A stretch of 64,000 nucleotides of DNA from an uncultured Tateyamaria sp. (GTDB lineage Bacteria > Pseudomonadota > Alphaproteobacteria > Rhodobacterales > Rhodobacteraceae). Below are positions 40,379 through 49,026 of the stretch, in pieces. The stretch lies in assembly GCF_947503045.1 (NCBI RefSeq), contig NZ_CANNCF010000004.1, forward strand, positions 409,338 to 473,337, written 5' to 3'. How positions within the stretch are numbered: the stretch's first letter is position 1; every line of letters begins with the position of its first letter. Below the pieces are notes generated by a model. That model did not search any database and had not been told where the DNA came from. It was given only the letters and a program-made list of their open reading frames with translations. The translations under genes and the position numbers were made by a program.

Positions 40379-40977
40379 GTTCCTCCTCCGAACAGAACAA
40401 ACAGGACCGACGCGACGGTCAGACCTGCGAGGGTGTACATTAGATAGGGTTCCGCAGCCGTTCCTGCGAGGGTGCGGGCAATTCGATCTCCTGCGAGGGT
40501 CCAGAGCGGGTGCAGCAGGACCTGCGTAGCCAGCAATATTGCCGCAATTGTGACAGTGGCCACAAAGGGGTCGGTGCCGGGGGCAACAAAACCTGTAAAA
40601 CCCGCGACAATCATCGCCCAGGCCTTGGGGTTGAGCGGATGTACGATCAGACCGGCGGCAAAACCGGGGGCTGTTGCGGCAGGATCAGCCGTCCCGAGCC
40701 GCAGGTTTGCCACCTTCCACGCCAGCCAGATGATATAGGCCGCCGAGATCCATTTCAGCCCTTCGAACAGCCATGGTGCGCGGGCGCCCAATTCCATCAG
40801 CCCAAAGCCGACGGGCCAGATCACCAATTGTTTGCCAAGGGCCACACCCGCCACAAACGGCATTGCCGCACGAAAGCCAAAGCGCGCGCCAGTGGCCAGC
40901 AGCGCCATGTTGGCAGGCCCGGGCGTGCCGATCTGGCTGGCCGCAAAAACGGCGAAGGTGGCGGCGGCGACGCTCAT
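40375..40977 (-). CDS. LysE family amino-acid exporter
   Basis: A 200-residue inner-membrane protein with five or six helices and the LysE/RhtB signature GTPGPANMALLATGARFGFRAAMPFVAG near the N-terminus and NPKAWAMIVAGF in the middle. It probably exports an amino acid or derivative. Overlaps both flanking GNAT genes by 4 bp, forming a three-gene unit. Confidence 0.9.
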   Translation of the reverse strand: MSVAAATFAVFAASQIGTPGPANMALLATGARFGFRAAMPFVAGVALGKQLVIWPVGFGLMELGARAPWLFEGLKWISAAYIIWLAWKVANLRLGTADPAATAPGFAAGLIVHPLNPKAWAMIVAGFTGFVAPGTDPFVATVTIAAILLATQVLLHPLWTLAGDRIARTLAGTAAEPYLMYTLAGLTVASVLFVLFGGGT

Positions 40978-41519
40978 CTGTTCAGATCCCGATCCAGCAG
41001 GCCAAGGATCAGATCATCGTGCCAGGCGCCGGCGATATGGGCGGATTCCCGTTCGCGCCCCTCGACCGCAAAGCCGACCTTTTCGTAAGCCGCAATCGCG
41101 CGCGCGTTGAAATCAAGCACTCGGCAGCCCAGCCGGTGCAGGCCCAGCGTGTCAAAGGCATGCGCGGCGAGCAGTTGCATGGCCTGCGTGCCATAACCCT
41201 GACCCAGCGCATTTGCATCAACGATGCCGATGGCCAGTTGCGCGCGCTTGTCCGAATAGTTGATCCCGTAAAGGCGGACGGCGCCGATCAGCGCGCCCTT
41301 TGCCTCGATGATCCAGGCGTGGGGGTCGTCGATATGGGACTGCACCCAGGCCTCGGCGGCTTCGGGCGTGATGTCACGGACCGCCGCCGGGTCTGCCCCG
41401 AACATGGCGTGGATTTCCGGCGTGTTGCCAAGGGCAAAGCGCGCGGTCACGTCCAGCGGGGTGGCATCGCGCAAGATGACGGTGTCGCCTTGCAGAACTG
41501 GTTTGATGTGGTCGGCCAT
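40974..41519 (-). CDS. GNAT family N-acetyltransferase
   Basis: A 181-residue acetyltransferase from the ATG at 41519 (MADHIKPVLQGDTVILRDATPLD). It has AIGIVDANALGQGYGTQAMQLLAAHAF as acetyl-CoA motif and LGCRVLDFNARAIAAYEKVGF. Much longer upstream in-frame sequence reads back through the rpmA terminator and is not translated. First gene of the GNAT-LysE-GNAT set. Confidence 0.88.
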   Translation of the reverse strand: MADHIKPVLQGDTVILRDATPLDVTARFALGNTPEIHAMFGADPAAVRDITPEAAEAWVQSHIDDPHAWIIEAKGALIGAVRLYGINYSDKRAQLAIGIVDANALGQGYGTQAMQLLAAHAFDTLGLHRLGCRVLDFNARAIAAYEKVGFAVEGRERESAHIAGAWHDDLILGLLDRDLNR

Positions 41520-41540
41520 GGTGTGGCCTCGCTGCTTGAA

Positions 41541-41574
41541 AAAGAAAAGGGACCGGCGTTTCCGCCGATCCCTT
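41541..41574 (-). terminator. Terminator of rplU-rpmA
   Basis: On the minus strand AAGGGATCGGCG pairs with CGCCGGTCCCTT (one mismatch) around a short loop and is followed by TTCTTT. It lies about 30 bp after the rpmA stop. Confidence 0.8.
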
Positions 41575-41604
41575 GGAATTTTGTCAAAACCCGTGAGGTG
41601 CGGC

Positions 41605-41874
41605 TTATTCAGCGGCCTCCGCGACCGGGAGCACCGAAATGAATGTGCGGTTTTTAAGGCCTTTGTGGAAGGTGACGGACCCGTCAACGGTTGCAAAGAT
41701 CGTGTGGTCTTTGCCCATGCCCACGCCTTCGGCTGGCCAGAACTTGGTGCCGCGCTGACGGACAATGATATTGCCGGGAATGACAGCTTCGCCGCCATAT
41801 TTCTTCACGCCAAGGCGACGACCTGCCGAGTCGCGCCCGTTCCGGGATGAACCGCCTGCTTTTTTATGTGCCAT
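41605..41874 (-). CDS. rpmA: 50S ribosomal protein L27
   Basis: An 89-residue L27 beginning [16 protein letters not shown], the tail that reaches the peptidyl-transferase centre, followed by [24 protein letters not shown] core residues with local variation. It lies 12 bp after rplU. Confidence 0.97.
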   Translation of the reverse strand: MAHKKAGGSSRNGRDSAGRRLGVKKYGGEAVIPGNIIVRQRGTKFWPAEGVGMGKDHTIFATVDGSVTFHKGLKNRTFISVLPVAEAAE

Positions 41875-41886
41875 TGGTGTCTCTCC

Positions 41887-42600
41887 TTAGCCTTTTGCCA
41901 TTTCAGCGGCCTGCGCGATCCAGCCTTCACGCTCGATCCGGCCCTTGAACGACAGTTTCTCGTCCATAGCAGCAACGTCCTCGGGGGTCCATGCTGCGAT
42001 CTGTGCAAACGTGGTCACGCCCGCGGCTTGCAGTTTCTTCTCAAGGGCCGGGCCAACGCCGGACAGCTGCTTGAGGTCGTCGCCATCGGCGGCTGCGGCC
42101 TTTGCAGGTGCGGCCTTCTTGGCGGCTGCCTTGGGGGCCGCTTCGGCCTTGGGTGCAGCGTCTGCCTTGGGTGCTGCCTTGGCTTTTGGGGCTGCCTTGG
42201 CTTTCTTGGCGGGCTTGGCTACTGCAGCGGCTGCCTTCACGAAACCGGCGCCGTTTTCAGCCGCCATGATACCGGAGGCCGAAGCGCCCGATGCCAGAAT
42301 GTCAGTCACACGCACCAGCGTCAGTTGCTGGCGGTGGCCCTTGGTGCGCTTGGAAGAGTGCTTCCGGCGACGCTTGACGAAATTGATCGTCTTGGGGCCC
42401 TTGATCTGTTCGATGACTTCGGCCTGAACGCCTGCATCGGCCACAACGGGGCTGCCGACCTGCGGCTTGTCGCCACCGATCATCAGCACTTCGTTGAATT
42501 GGACTTTGTCACCTGCATTTGCGGCCAGTTTTTCAACGCGGAGCGTGTCGCCCGATTGAACTTTGTACTGTTTGCCGCCGGTTTTGAGAACCGCGAACAT
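41887..42600 (-). CDS. rplU: 50S ribosomal protein L21 with C-terminal helix-hairpin-helix extension
   Basis: The first 103 residues are L21 ([34 protein letters not shown]). A linker rich in Ala, Lys and Pro repeats (about 125-175) and then a helix-hairpin-helix domain, [20 protein letters not shown] with [12 protein letters not shown], bring it to 237 residues, more than twice the E. coli length. The extension resembles a DUF4332/HhH nucleic-acid-binding tail common in Rhodobacteraceae. Start at 42600 from the L21 start MFAV. Confidence 0.95.
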   Translation of the reverse strand: MFAVLKTGGKQYKVQSGDTLRVEKLAANAGDKVQFNEVLMIGGDKPQVGSPVVADAGVQAEVIEQIKGPKTINFVKRRRKHSSKRTKGHRQQLTLVRVTDILASGASASGIMAAENGAGFVKAAAAVAKPAKKAKAAPKAKAAPKADAAPKAEAAPKAAAKKAAPAKAAAADGDDLKQLSGVGPALEKKLQAAGVTTFAQIAAWTPEDVAAMDEKLSFKGRIEREGWIAQAAEMAKG

Positions 42601-42749
42601 GTCGTCTTCCTTTATCTGCCGCGTCCTGTGGCCCCGGATGCCCGGTGTTTGTGTCCCCCGGTGATCGGGGTCCGCCTCGAACAGCGCGCCCTGCATTGGG
42701 CGTCATGTAAATCAAAAGCAGCCCGCGATATGCAGGCTGCAGATGCGGG

Positions 42750-42778
42750 CTTATGTGCGGATCACGGGCCCAAGTCAA
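42750..42778 (-). promoter_or_regulatory. Sigma70-type promoter of rplU-rpmA
   Basis: On the minus strand TTGACT (42773-42778) and CATAAG (42750-42755) are separated by exactly 17 bp, leaving a leader of roughly 140 bases that includes the AGCCCGC/GCGGGCT stem at 42720-42751. Confidence 0.55.
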
Positions 42779-42798
42779 GAGGGGTTTGTCGCCCCTCT
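42778..42798 (-). terminator. Hairpin after the downstream DUF2059 gene
   Basis: AGAGGGG pairs with CCCCTCT around a 7-base loop immediately after the stop codon at 42800. Its end abuts the rplU -35 box. Confidence 0.55.
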
Positions 42799-42799
42799 C

Positions 42800-43576
42800 T
42801 TACAGATCATTTTGCGGCAGCAACCGCCCCGCCGCCTGACCCAGTCCAAAGGACAGCGTGGAATAACTGGTGCCAAAGGCCGCAAACAGCGCGTCATCGA
42901 GTTCCGTGGCCACTTCGGTGTCCCAGAAGGCGGTGTAGATCGCCACGTCATCTTCGTTCAGCGGCGATTGCGCCAGCGCATAATAGCCACGCAGCCAGCG
43001 TTCGGTATCGACCCGGATCAGGGCGCGCTGCGCATCGCTGTCGGGCACCGGTGCGGCCTGTGGGGCCGTGGCCGCGATCCCGGCAAAGAAGGCGACCTGC
43101 GCCTCAAGCGCCGCATCCGTGTTGCGATCAACAAGGTTGCGCACCTCAAGGAAATGGGTCAGCGCCTCGCTTTGGGCCGCAGGCGAGGCCTTGGCCGCCG
43201 CCTCGAGTTCGGGGTTCAGCATCGCGTTGCGCGCCTGCACTTCAAGGTCGATGATCCGTGCGCCCAACTCGCTTTCAAAGAACAGCAGCGCCTGCGCGGC
43301 GATCTGGTCATCCAAAGCCTCGGCAAAGCTGCTGCGCACCTCTTGTTCGAGCCGCGCGGGGTCATAAAGGCGGGACACGGTTTCGGCCCAGATCGCCCCG
43401 CCCTGCCCGTTCAGGACGCCGTCATTGATGGCGTGGCTGTTGGCTATCCCGTCCATGGAAAAGGCGGCAATCAGCGCCGGAATGCCCATCGCATCCACCA
43501 GCCGGTCCGTTTCTGGGCTGGCCAGCGCAGCACTCGCGCTCAGACAAAAGGCAAAAGCGGCGGCGCGCAGTCCCAT
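42800..43576 (-). CDS. DUF2059 domain-containing exported protein
   Basis: The 258-residue protein has a signal peptide (about 1-20, ending in ALA-SP) and a helical DUF2059-like domain with SFAEALDDQIAAQALLFFESELGARIIDLE. The ATG at 43576 shares its A with the stop of the preceding gene and has AGGAG 5 bp upstream. Function unknown; it is a paralogue of the next gene and probably acts in the periplasm. Confidence 0.75.
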   Translation of the reverse strand: MGLRAAAFAFCLSASAALASPETDRLVDAMGIPALIAAFSMDGIANSHAINDGVLNGQGGAIWAETVSRLYDPARLEQEVRSSFAEALDDQIAAQALLFFESELGARIIDLEVQARNAMLNPELEAAAKASPAAQSEALTHFLEVRNLVDRNTDAALEAQVAFFAGIAATAPQAAPVPDSDAQRALIRVDTERWLRGYYALAQSPLNEDDVAIYTAFWDTEVATELDDALFAAFGTSYSTLSFGLGQAAGRLLPQNDL

Positions 43577-44403
43577 CACAGCTCCTGACTGGGTTGCAGG
43601 CGTTGCATGGCCACGGCCAGCGCCTCGAACCGGTTGGCCATGACTTCGTATTGCACCGCGTTCATCAGATCATAGACCTTGCGCATTTTCGGGTTTTCCA
43701 GCGCCTCTGTATATTCCAGCACTTCGTCATCGGAAAAGGCCTGATAGGTATAGGCCGACCCGATCAGCGCACTTGCGGCAATCTCGGCCTTCATCTCGTC
43801 CTCATCGTTGGCCAGCAGCTCGCGCAAGTCGGCCTCGTCCATCTGCAGCTCGATCACGCCCGCCCCTATGGCGGCCATGAGGAACCGCACCTGCACCTCC
43901 TGGATCGCGCGCACGGCGGTGCCCGCACTGTCCGAGGCGGTGGTCATCCGTTCGAGATAGGCAAGGCGCGGGCTGTCGATGCTGGACAGGCCCGCAATGA
44001 TCGCCGCCCCGCTTTCCTGTTTCAGCTCATCCTCGTCGCTCATATGCGAGGCGTTTTCCGCCTCAACCAGCCGCTGGCCCAGATCGGTGGCATAGAAATC
44101 GGCGGCATGGGTCAGCAACTCGTCTTCGAGGGTCTTTTCCAGCAGGTCGAGCGCAAGGTCATGCATGACGTCCGTTGCAAAGACATCATTGGTCAGCCGC
44201 GTCCACTCACTGCCGAAATCCTGCGCCTCAAGCCCCAGCATCTGCGGGGCAGAACTGGCCGACAGCCGGATGCTTTCCAGGGCGACGTCAAAGCCGGTCA
44301 CGACGAGGAAATCCTCGACCTTGGCCCGGTCTGCCGCGGCCGCGAGCCCGGGCAGCATCAACATCAGCATGAGGGTCGCCAGACAAGAGCGAACTGCGCG
44401 CAT
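43576..44403 (-). CDS. DUF2059 domain-containing exported protein
   Basis: A 275-residue product from the ATG at 44403 (AAGGA 6 bp upstream; ATG 44409 possible) with a signal peptide ending GLAAAA-DR. The domain shows LLEKTLEDELLTHAADFYATDLGQRLVEAE, the same layout as in its downstream neighbour, plus acidic residues near the C-terminus. The one-base stop/start overlap implies a tandem duplication expressed together. Confidence 0.75.
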   Translation of the reverse strand: MRAVRSCLATLMLMLMLPGLAAAADRAKVEDFLVVTGFDVALESIRLSASSAPQMLGLEAQDFGSEWTRLTNDVFATDVMHDLALDLLEKTLEDELLTHAADFYATDLGQRLVEAENASHMSDEDELKQESGAAIIAGLSSIDSPRLAYLERMTTASDSAGTAVRAIQEVQVRFLMAAIGAGVIELQMDEADLRELLANDEDEMKAEIAASALIGSAYTYQAFSDDEVLEYTEALENPKMRKVYDLMNAVQYEVMANRFEALAVAMQRLQPSQEL

Positions 44404-44576
44404 GAACATTCCTTTCCGTATTCGACGGGCCAATGCGACCCGTGCGGGATGAGTTGCGCCCAAGGGTATGCGTTTTGCGCCCCACGTCCACCAAATTTAG
44501 CGTGTGCGGTCGATCTGGCGAAAAGTGCCTTGCCCTTGGCGCATGGAGCCTCTAATTGGGCGCACCAGACCCCCGC

Positions 44577-44666
44577 GGAGAGGTGCCGGAGTGGTCGAAC
44601 GGGGCGGTCTCGAAAACCGTTGTGGGTGCAAGCCCACCCAGGGTTCGAATCCCTGTCTCTCCGCCA
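44577..44666 (+). tRNA. tRNA-Ser (anticodon CGA)
   Basis: A 90-base class II tRNA: acceptor GGAGAGG pairs with CCTGTCTC-type 3' strand ending TCTCC, the anticodon arm gives GGCGGT-CTCGAAA-ACCGT with anticodon CGA, a long variable arm GTGGGTGCAAGCCCAC follows, and the T arm is AGGGTTCGAATCCCT. The discriminator G and CCA are encoded. It reads UCG codons. It marks the left edge of the accessory region. Confidence 0.95.
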
Positions 44667-45069
44667 TCACTATTTCTTGCGCGCATTATCGACCTAATGC
44701 TTTGAAAAAAGGTGTTTTTCGAGATTCGAAACCCTGCATCCTAGCAGTATGTCAGGCGGTCTTCGAAGGTGAGGTTGAGCACTGCCTTACGCTCCTCCAT
44801 AGTGTTTTTTTACATATTTTACAATGGCTTGAGGGAAACCTGAGCGAGATTTCGAATAGTCCCTCAACGGGTCGGATGGGGTTGTCGTTTTTCAGGGCTT
44901 TTTCGGCCAGAATCAGCTTTTTCCGCTCCAGGCCCACGATCTTGCCTTCCTAAGCTGCGACAACAGAGGGCTTTGATGCCGCTAAGGGGGCGATCGTTTT
45001 TGGGCATATGCGACGAGGGTTCGTCCAACAGGTAACCAATGCGTTTCGAAATTCGCTTAAAATGACGCA
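44667..45069. other. AT-rich intergenic stretch after the tRNA
   Basis: About 400 bp containing poly-T runs (44807-44813, 44888-44905) and no frame with convincing coding features. I see no repeat of the tRNA 3' end that would mark an attachment site. It may hold the 3' region of the leftward regulator and eroded insertion material. Confidence 0.4.
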
Positions 45070-46710
45070 TCAACCGCCGCTTACCTGTTGAAGAGCATCA
45101 TCAAGCCGCTGACGACGATCTTCGGATGCAAAGGGCTCCGAGTCTACGAACTGGTCAACCTGAAAATCTGGCTGTTGAGCGCGCAAAGCTGCCAGCACTG
45201 ATTTTGCCCGTTCGTGCTCTCCCAACTCGGCATAGGCGGCTGCCAGCAAGACGAAAGCTGCGGCAAAACCAGGCGCTTCCTCAACTGTCGCCTCCAGCAA
45301 GACGCGCGCGTTTCCGGCGTCGCCAAGCTGAAGATGGACGTGCGCCTCGATCCAGTCAAATCGCGCCGGATGATGTGGGTGCAATCGTTTTGCATGCTGA
45401 ATCGCTTCGCGTGCCTCTTCCAGATCACCGCCGTAAACAGCCGCCTCGGCCAGGATGGCGTAGCCCTCCGCGAAGTTCCGGTTGAGTTGAATCGAATGTC
45501 GCGCTGCCGCAAGGGCCTTGTCATTTTCTCCGATGGCAAGGTTCAGGATTGCGAGCGCGTAGTAGGCGTTCGGGATATCGGGATCGAGTTGTATCGCTGC
45601 GATTGCGGCCTGAAGTCCCGGTTGGACAGACTGCCGTGGGGACACAGCGGCATAGTCGAACATCATGTCGCGCCCGTATGCGACAGCAATGTAGGCATGA
45701 GCGCGCGCATAGTTTGGTTCAAGCTCAAGCGCGTTTTCGAAGTATTCGCGTGCCCGGCTGTTGCCTTCGATTGTACCTTCGCGCAATGGCTCCAAACCGC
45801 GCAGCAACATGAAATAGGCATCTGTCGCCACGCGCGAAGGCACCACGTTGGCGTTGAGCGAAAGTGACAATGCGTCGACAATTGCGCGCGTCACATCTTC
45901 CTGGACATCGAAGGGGTCCTGCCGGACGCGGTCAAATCGCTCTGCCCAAACGTTCACGCCTTCGAAAGGGTCGATGAGGGAAACGTTGATGCGCACCCGG
46001 TCGCCCGAGTGCCGCACGGTTCCGCGCACAAGATAACGCACACCAAGATTGTCAGCGATCTCTCTGAAACCTGCCTCGGCTTGCGGAAAGTCGCCGCTGG
46101 ACGCGAAGGCGATCACTGTCAGATCCGGTATCTTGGCGAGGTCCGTGGTCAAATCCTCGCTGAGACCGTCCCCAAAAAACTGCAACTCCTCGCCACCGCC
46201 AAGATTGACAAAGGGCAGAACCGCGAGCGTCTTGTCGGGCACGATGCGCGGCGGAACGATGGCTGCGCTATCAGTATCAATTCCGCCAGTACCAGAACTG
46301 AGCCAAAGGCCCAGACCCGAGGCAATGAGCACAAATGCCCCGACCGCTGCGATCAGGCGAAGGCGGGGTCGTTTTGTCGGATTGTCCTGAGAAGCTGCAA
46401 CAGCAACCAACCGGTAGCCAATCTTAGGATAGGTTTCGATCACCTCTTTTCCGAGGGCACGACGAATATCACCGATGCACTGGATCAATGAGTCGTCGGT
46501 CGTTGCGATATCCTTCCAGACCGCCTCGATCAGCGCTTCGCGATCAACCACCTCTCCTGTCCGAGAGGCAAGCGCCGCAAGGACATCGACAGATTGTCTC
46601 CGCAGGTGGATCGGCGCGCCGTCCGCTGCGGTAAGTGTACCGGTTTCAAGGTCGTAACGACCCTGACCAATCAGCAAAACGCGTGATTTCGGAGCAATTT
46701 CGGAAGTCAT
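45070..46710 (-). CDS. CadC-like membrane-anchored winged-helix regulator with TPR domain
   Basis: The 546-residue protein has an OmpR-type winged helix (about 15-105, LRRQSVDVLAALASRTGEVVDREALIEAVW and the wing YPKIGYRLVA), a transmembrane helix (about 118-140), a TolB-like alpha/beta segment with LAVLPFVNLGG and FFGDGLSEDLTTDLAKI, and TPR repeats from about 330 to 520. This layout is frequent in alphaproteobacteria, often labelled adenylate-cyclase-like, but no cyclase domain is present. It faces the secreted DUF4242 gene across a 100-bp divergent promoter and may control it. Confidence 0.87.
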   Translation of the reverse strand: MTSEIAPKSRVLLIGQGRYDLETGTLTAADGAPIHLRRQSVDVLAALASRTGEVVDREALIEAVWKDIATTDDSLIQCIGDIRRALGKEVIETYPKIGYRLVAVAASQDNPTKRPRLRLIAAVGAFVLIASGLGLWLSSGTGGIDTDSAAIVPPRIVPDKTLAVLPFVNLGGGEELQFFGDGLSEDLTTDLAKIPDLTVIAFASSGDFPQAEAGFREIADNLGVRYLVRGTVRHSGDRVRINVSLIDPFEGVNVWAERFDRVRQDPFDVQEDVTRAIVDALSLSLNANVVPSRVATDAYFMLLRGLEPLREGTIEGNSRAREYFENALELEPNYARAHAYIAVAYGRDMMFDYAAVSPRQSVQPGLQAAIAAIQLDPDIPNAYYALAILNLAIGENDKALAAARHSIQLNRNFAEGYAILAEAAVYGGDLEEAREAIQHAKRLHPHHPARFDWIEAHVHLQLGDAGNARVLLEATVEEAPGFAAAFVLLAAAYAELGEHERAKSVLAALRAQQPDFQVDQFVDSEPFASEDRRQRLDDALQQVSGG

Positions 46711-46810
46711 TCAGGACATTTCAGCTCGGATTTCGCCATCAATGTAGTCGGTTTCGGGCGGTATAGCCACGAAAGCCACAAAGCGATAAAATTCAACCAT
46801 GGAGGACCAT

Positions 46811-47395
46811 ATGTTCGACTTTCCCTCTTTCCGTGCCGTACTGATTACGGCTCTCTTCACTCCCGTTGCCGGATTTGCCGGCCAGTTTGTCGTCGAACTG
46901 GAAGCCCCCTTCGAGGCCCCCTCAGAGGCGCTGCTGCAACAGGCAGGTGTGAGTATCGACGAAACGCTGTCCGCCGGACCGGACAGCTATGTCGTATTGA
47001 CTGCAGACGACGAGGACGCGGTACGCGACCTGTTTCAAGTTGCCGCCATCACGCCAGAGAAAATCTCGGAAGTGCTCTTCATCAACTCGCCCACCGTTGG
47101 CGGTGGTCAGGCTGCCGGTGCGGAGCCGCGCGACGGGCATCAGGTTTTTGTCATAGAGCGCCCCATTCCCGGCGTCGGGTTCTTCGGGTTGGACAAGAAG
47201 GAAAAGATTTCGAAAGGCTCGAATGCGGCAGTTGCCAAGCTTGGCGATGTGATCGAGTGGGACCATTCCTATTTGACTGGTGAAGGGACGTATTGCATCT
47301 ACCGGGCCGACAACCCCGATACCCTGCGTGAGCATGGCGCATTGGCCGGAGCGCCGATCGGAAAGATCACGCCAGTGAGCCAAAAAGCCAACTAA
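46811..47395 (+). CDS. Secreted DUF4242 domain protein
   Basis: A 194-residue protein from the ATG at 46811 (GGAGG 5 bp upstream), with a signal peptide ending GFAGQ near residue 20. Residues 110-190 form a DUF4242 domain: VFVIERPIPGVGFF, KGSNAAVAKLGDVIEWDHSYLTG and TYCIYRADNPDTLREHG. The N-terminal half (about 22-95) resembles a second, degenerate copy. One structurally known relative binds nickel; here metal binding is unproven. Confidence 0.8.
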   Translation: MFDFPSFRAVLITALFTPVAGFAGQFVVELEAPFEAPSEALLQQAGVSIDETLSAGPDSYVVLTADDEDAVRDLFQVAAITPEKISEVLFINSPTVGGGQAAGAEPRDGHQVFVIERPIPGVGFFGLDKKEKISKGSNAAVAKLGDVIEWDHSYLTGEGTYCIYRADNPDTLREHGALAGAPIGKITPVSQKAN

Positions 47396-47422
47396 CGGGC
47401 CATACATGACTGTAATTCAGTT

Positions 47423-47449
47423 GCTGCTCCGATCAAATGTCGGGGCAGC
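47423..47449 (+). terminator. Probable terminator after the DUF4242 gene
   Basis: GCTGCTCCG pairs with CGGGGCAGC with one G-T wobble around a 9-base loop, 27 bp after the stop codon. Only a weak T-rich tail follows. Confidence 0.5.
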
Positions 47450-47648
47450 TTCAATTGGGTCATCACATGGATTCGATCCGGCTGCAGGAGCGAGCTTTCT
47501 CACCAAAAACCGTCATTGGTCCGAAGCGCAGCACCAAGCAAAGTGGGCTCACCCTCGACCTCGGATACAACGCGGCATGTCGTGATTTGGTGATCTGTCA
47601 ACGCCGGGTTGTCGTAGTGAGAGGGCCTGGAGGATCGGAGGATCAATC

Positions 47649-48002
47649 ATGGAAACACCAAACCTACCTGCCATTCGTGCACTTCGTCCCGCTTGGAACA
47701 AAGGTCGCATTGTCGGCCAAAAACGACCGCTGAAACCCAAAGATGTTTGGGCAATCCGTGTCCGACTTGAGTTAGCAGAGAACCATCGCAACCTTGCTCT
47801 GTTTAACATGGCGATCGACAGCAAGATTCTGGGCTGTGAACTGGTGAAGATGAAAGTCGTTGACGTGATGGCCTCCAGCCAGATCAAGGAACGCGCTTCG
47901 GCCTTGCCAAGTAAAACGCAGAAACCGGTGCACTTTGAGATACCTGCGCAATCCTTTGATCCATACGCCGTCGTCAACACGCCTGAGAGGATCGTCAAAT
48001 GA
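47649..48002 (+). pseudogene. Truncated tyrosine-type recombinase/integrase
   Basis: The 117-residue frame starts METPNLPAIRALRPAWNKGR and continues with WAIRVRLELAENHRNLALFNMAIDSK and VVDVMASSQIKERASALPSKTQKPV, the N-terminal part of a roughly 200-residue integrase family common in alphaproteobacterial mobile DNA. After about residue 98 the sequence no longer looks like the family and the catalytic Arg-His-Arg-Tyr residues are absent. It was probably cut near 47940. Confidence 0.8.
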
Positions 48003-48243
48003 CACTTGCATTTCCAGTGTTCAAACAACCGACGCTGAAGCTGTTCTTCAGCGAGGCCAATACTTCGACCGTGACGGAACAACGCCGGAATATGCCTAAC
48101 CAGGAGAAGAACGTGCTGTCCTGCGCGAACTGATGAACCAAACCCCGGAGGCCTTCCACAGCGAATTCGCGACCATAGCGATGATGGCTCAATATCCTCA
48201 AAGCTTTCAAGTGGCCCCCATGGAGTGGTTCGTGGATTGGTGA
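48001..48243 (+). pseudogene. Coding remnant with in-frame stop
   Basis: The frame beginning at 48001 reads as coherent protein (AVLQRGQYFDRDGTTPEYA, a TAA at 48097-48099, then ERAVLRELMNQTPEAFHSEF and MMAQYPQSFQVAPMEWFVDW) and ends at 48243. I do not recognise the family. It looks like a short plasmid or prophage protein joined to the truncated integrase. From 48244 to 48530 nothing recognisable was seen. Confidence 0.45.
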
Positions 48244-48530
48244 CCGCCGTGAACCGGCCACTTTTTTTCCCCGAACGCACACATCAGTGTATCTTACAGC
48301 ATTGGGCACGATGGACCCCATCCGAACCTCAGATGCGATGCAACATCGGCTGTCCGCCCTGCCCGTCACAGATTGGGAATGGCCAAACCAGCCGTTTGTC
48401 GAATTCAACTGCGCGGCATTGCAGCTCACTTAGACAAAACATTGGGCGACGTCTCGAACTAAGCCGCGCAAGTGATCCAATGCGTTCTGATAAATAATCC
48501 AATGCCAAACTTCTCGGAACTCCAACGAAA

Positions 48531-48916
48531 CTACGTCAGGGGACCATTCGCTTTGCTCCAGGCGCCGATCCCTCCGGAAAGGTTTATCACCGGGTTCAAT
48601 CCCATTTCGATTGCGACCTTGGCGGCCAGAGCCGAACGTCCACCCGACGCGCAATAGAAGACATAGGTTTTGTCCTGAGCAAATTCCGGCTTGTGCGCAG
48701 GGCTTTGCGGGTCAACGTGAAACTCCATCATCCCGCGAGATGAGATGATTGCCCCGGAATCGTACCGGTCTTGGACTGCTCGGCGCTGTCCCGCAGGTCG
48801 ACAAATACGTGGGTGTTACCGCCCACCAAGGGCAACGCATCTTCCACGGAAATGGCTGGAACTGACCCGCGTGCGTCTTGCACGAGATCCTTGCTAAATT
48901 TGGTAATTCTCTGCAC
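48531..48916 (-). pseudogene. Rhodanese-like sulfurtransferase, frameshifted
   Basis: Two adjoining frames form one rhodanese domain. The first starts at the GTG at 48916 (GGAGG 6 bp upstream) and reads to AEQSKTGTIPG; the second continues RGMMEFHVDP and YVFYCASGGRSALAAK with the active-site Cys and GGIGAW. They join if one base is restored in the run of four Cs at 48752-48755 (GGGG on the coding strand). Restored length is 128 residues. It lies last in the leftward sulfur-related operon; the lesion may be real or a sequencing error. Confidence 0.75.
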
Positions 48917-49026
48917 AGTATCCTCCGATTTTTTGTGTGGCCACAGCCTGTCCAACAGTACGCTCACCGGCCAGTCCAGCGCCACACCACAGTTGCAACA
49001 ACAGGAGTGCGCTGCAGGTCGGACCA

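Noticed and set aside
44577..45069. Prophage attachment site after the tRNA
   Set aside because: No direct repeat of the tRNA 3' end could be found in the stretch read, so an att site is not claimed.
47995..48429. 144-codon minus-strand frame
   Set aside because: It is antisense to the more convincing coding remnant at 48001-48243.
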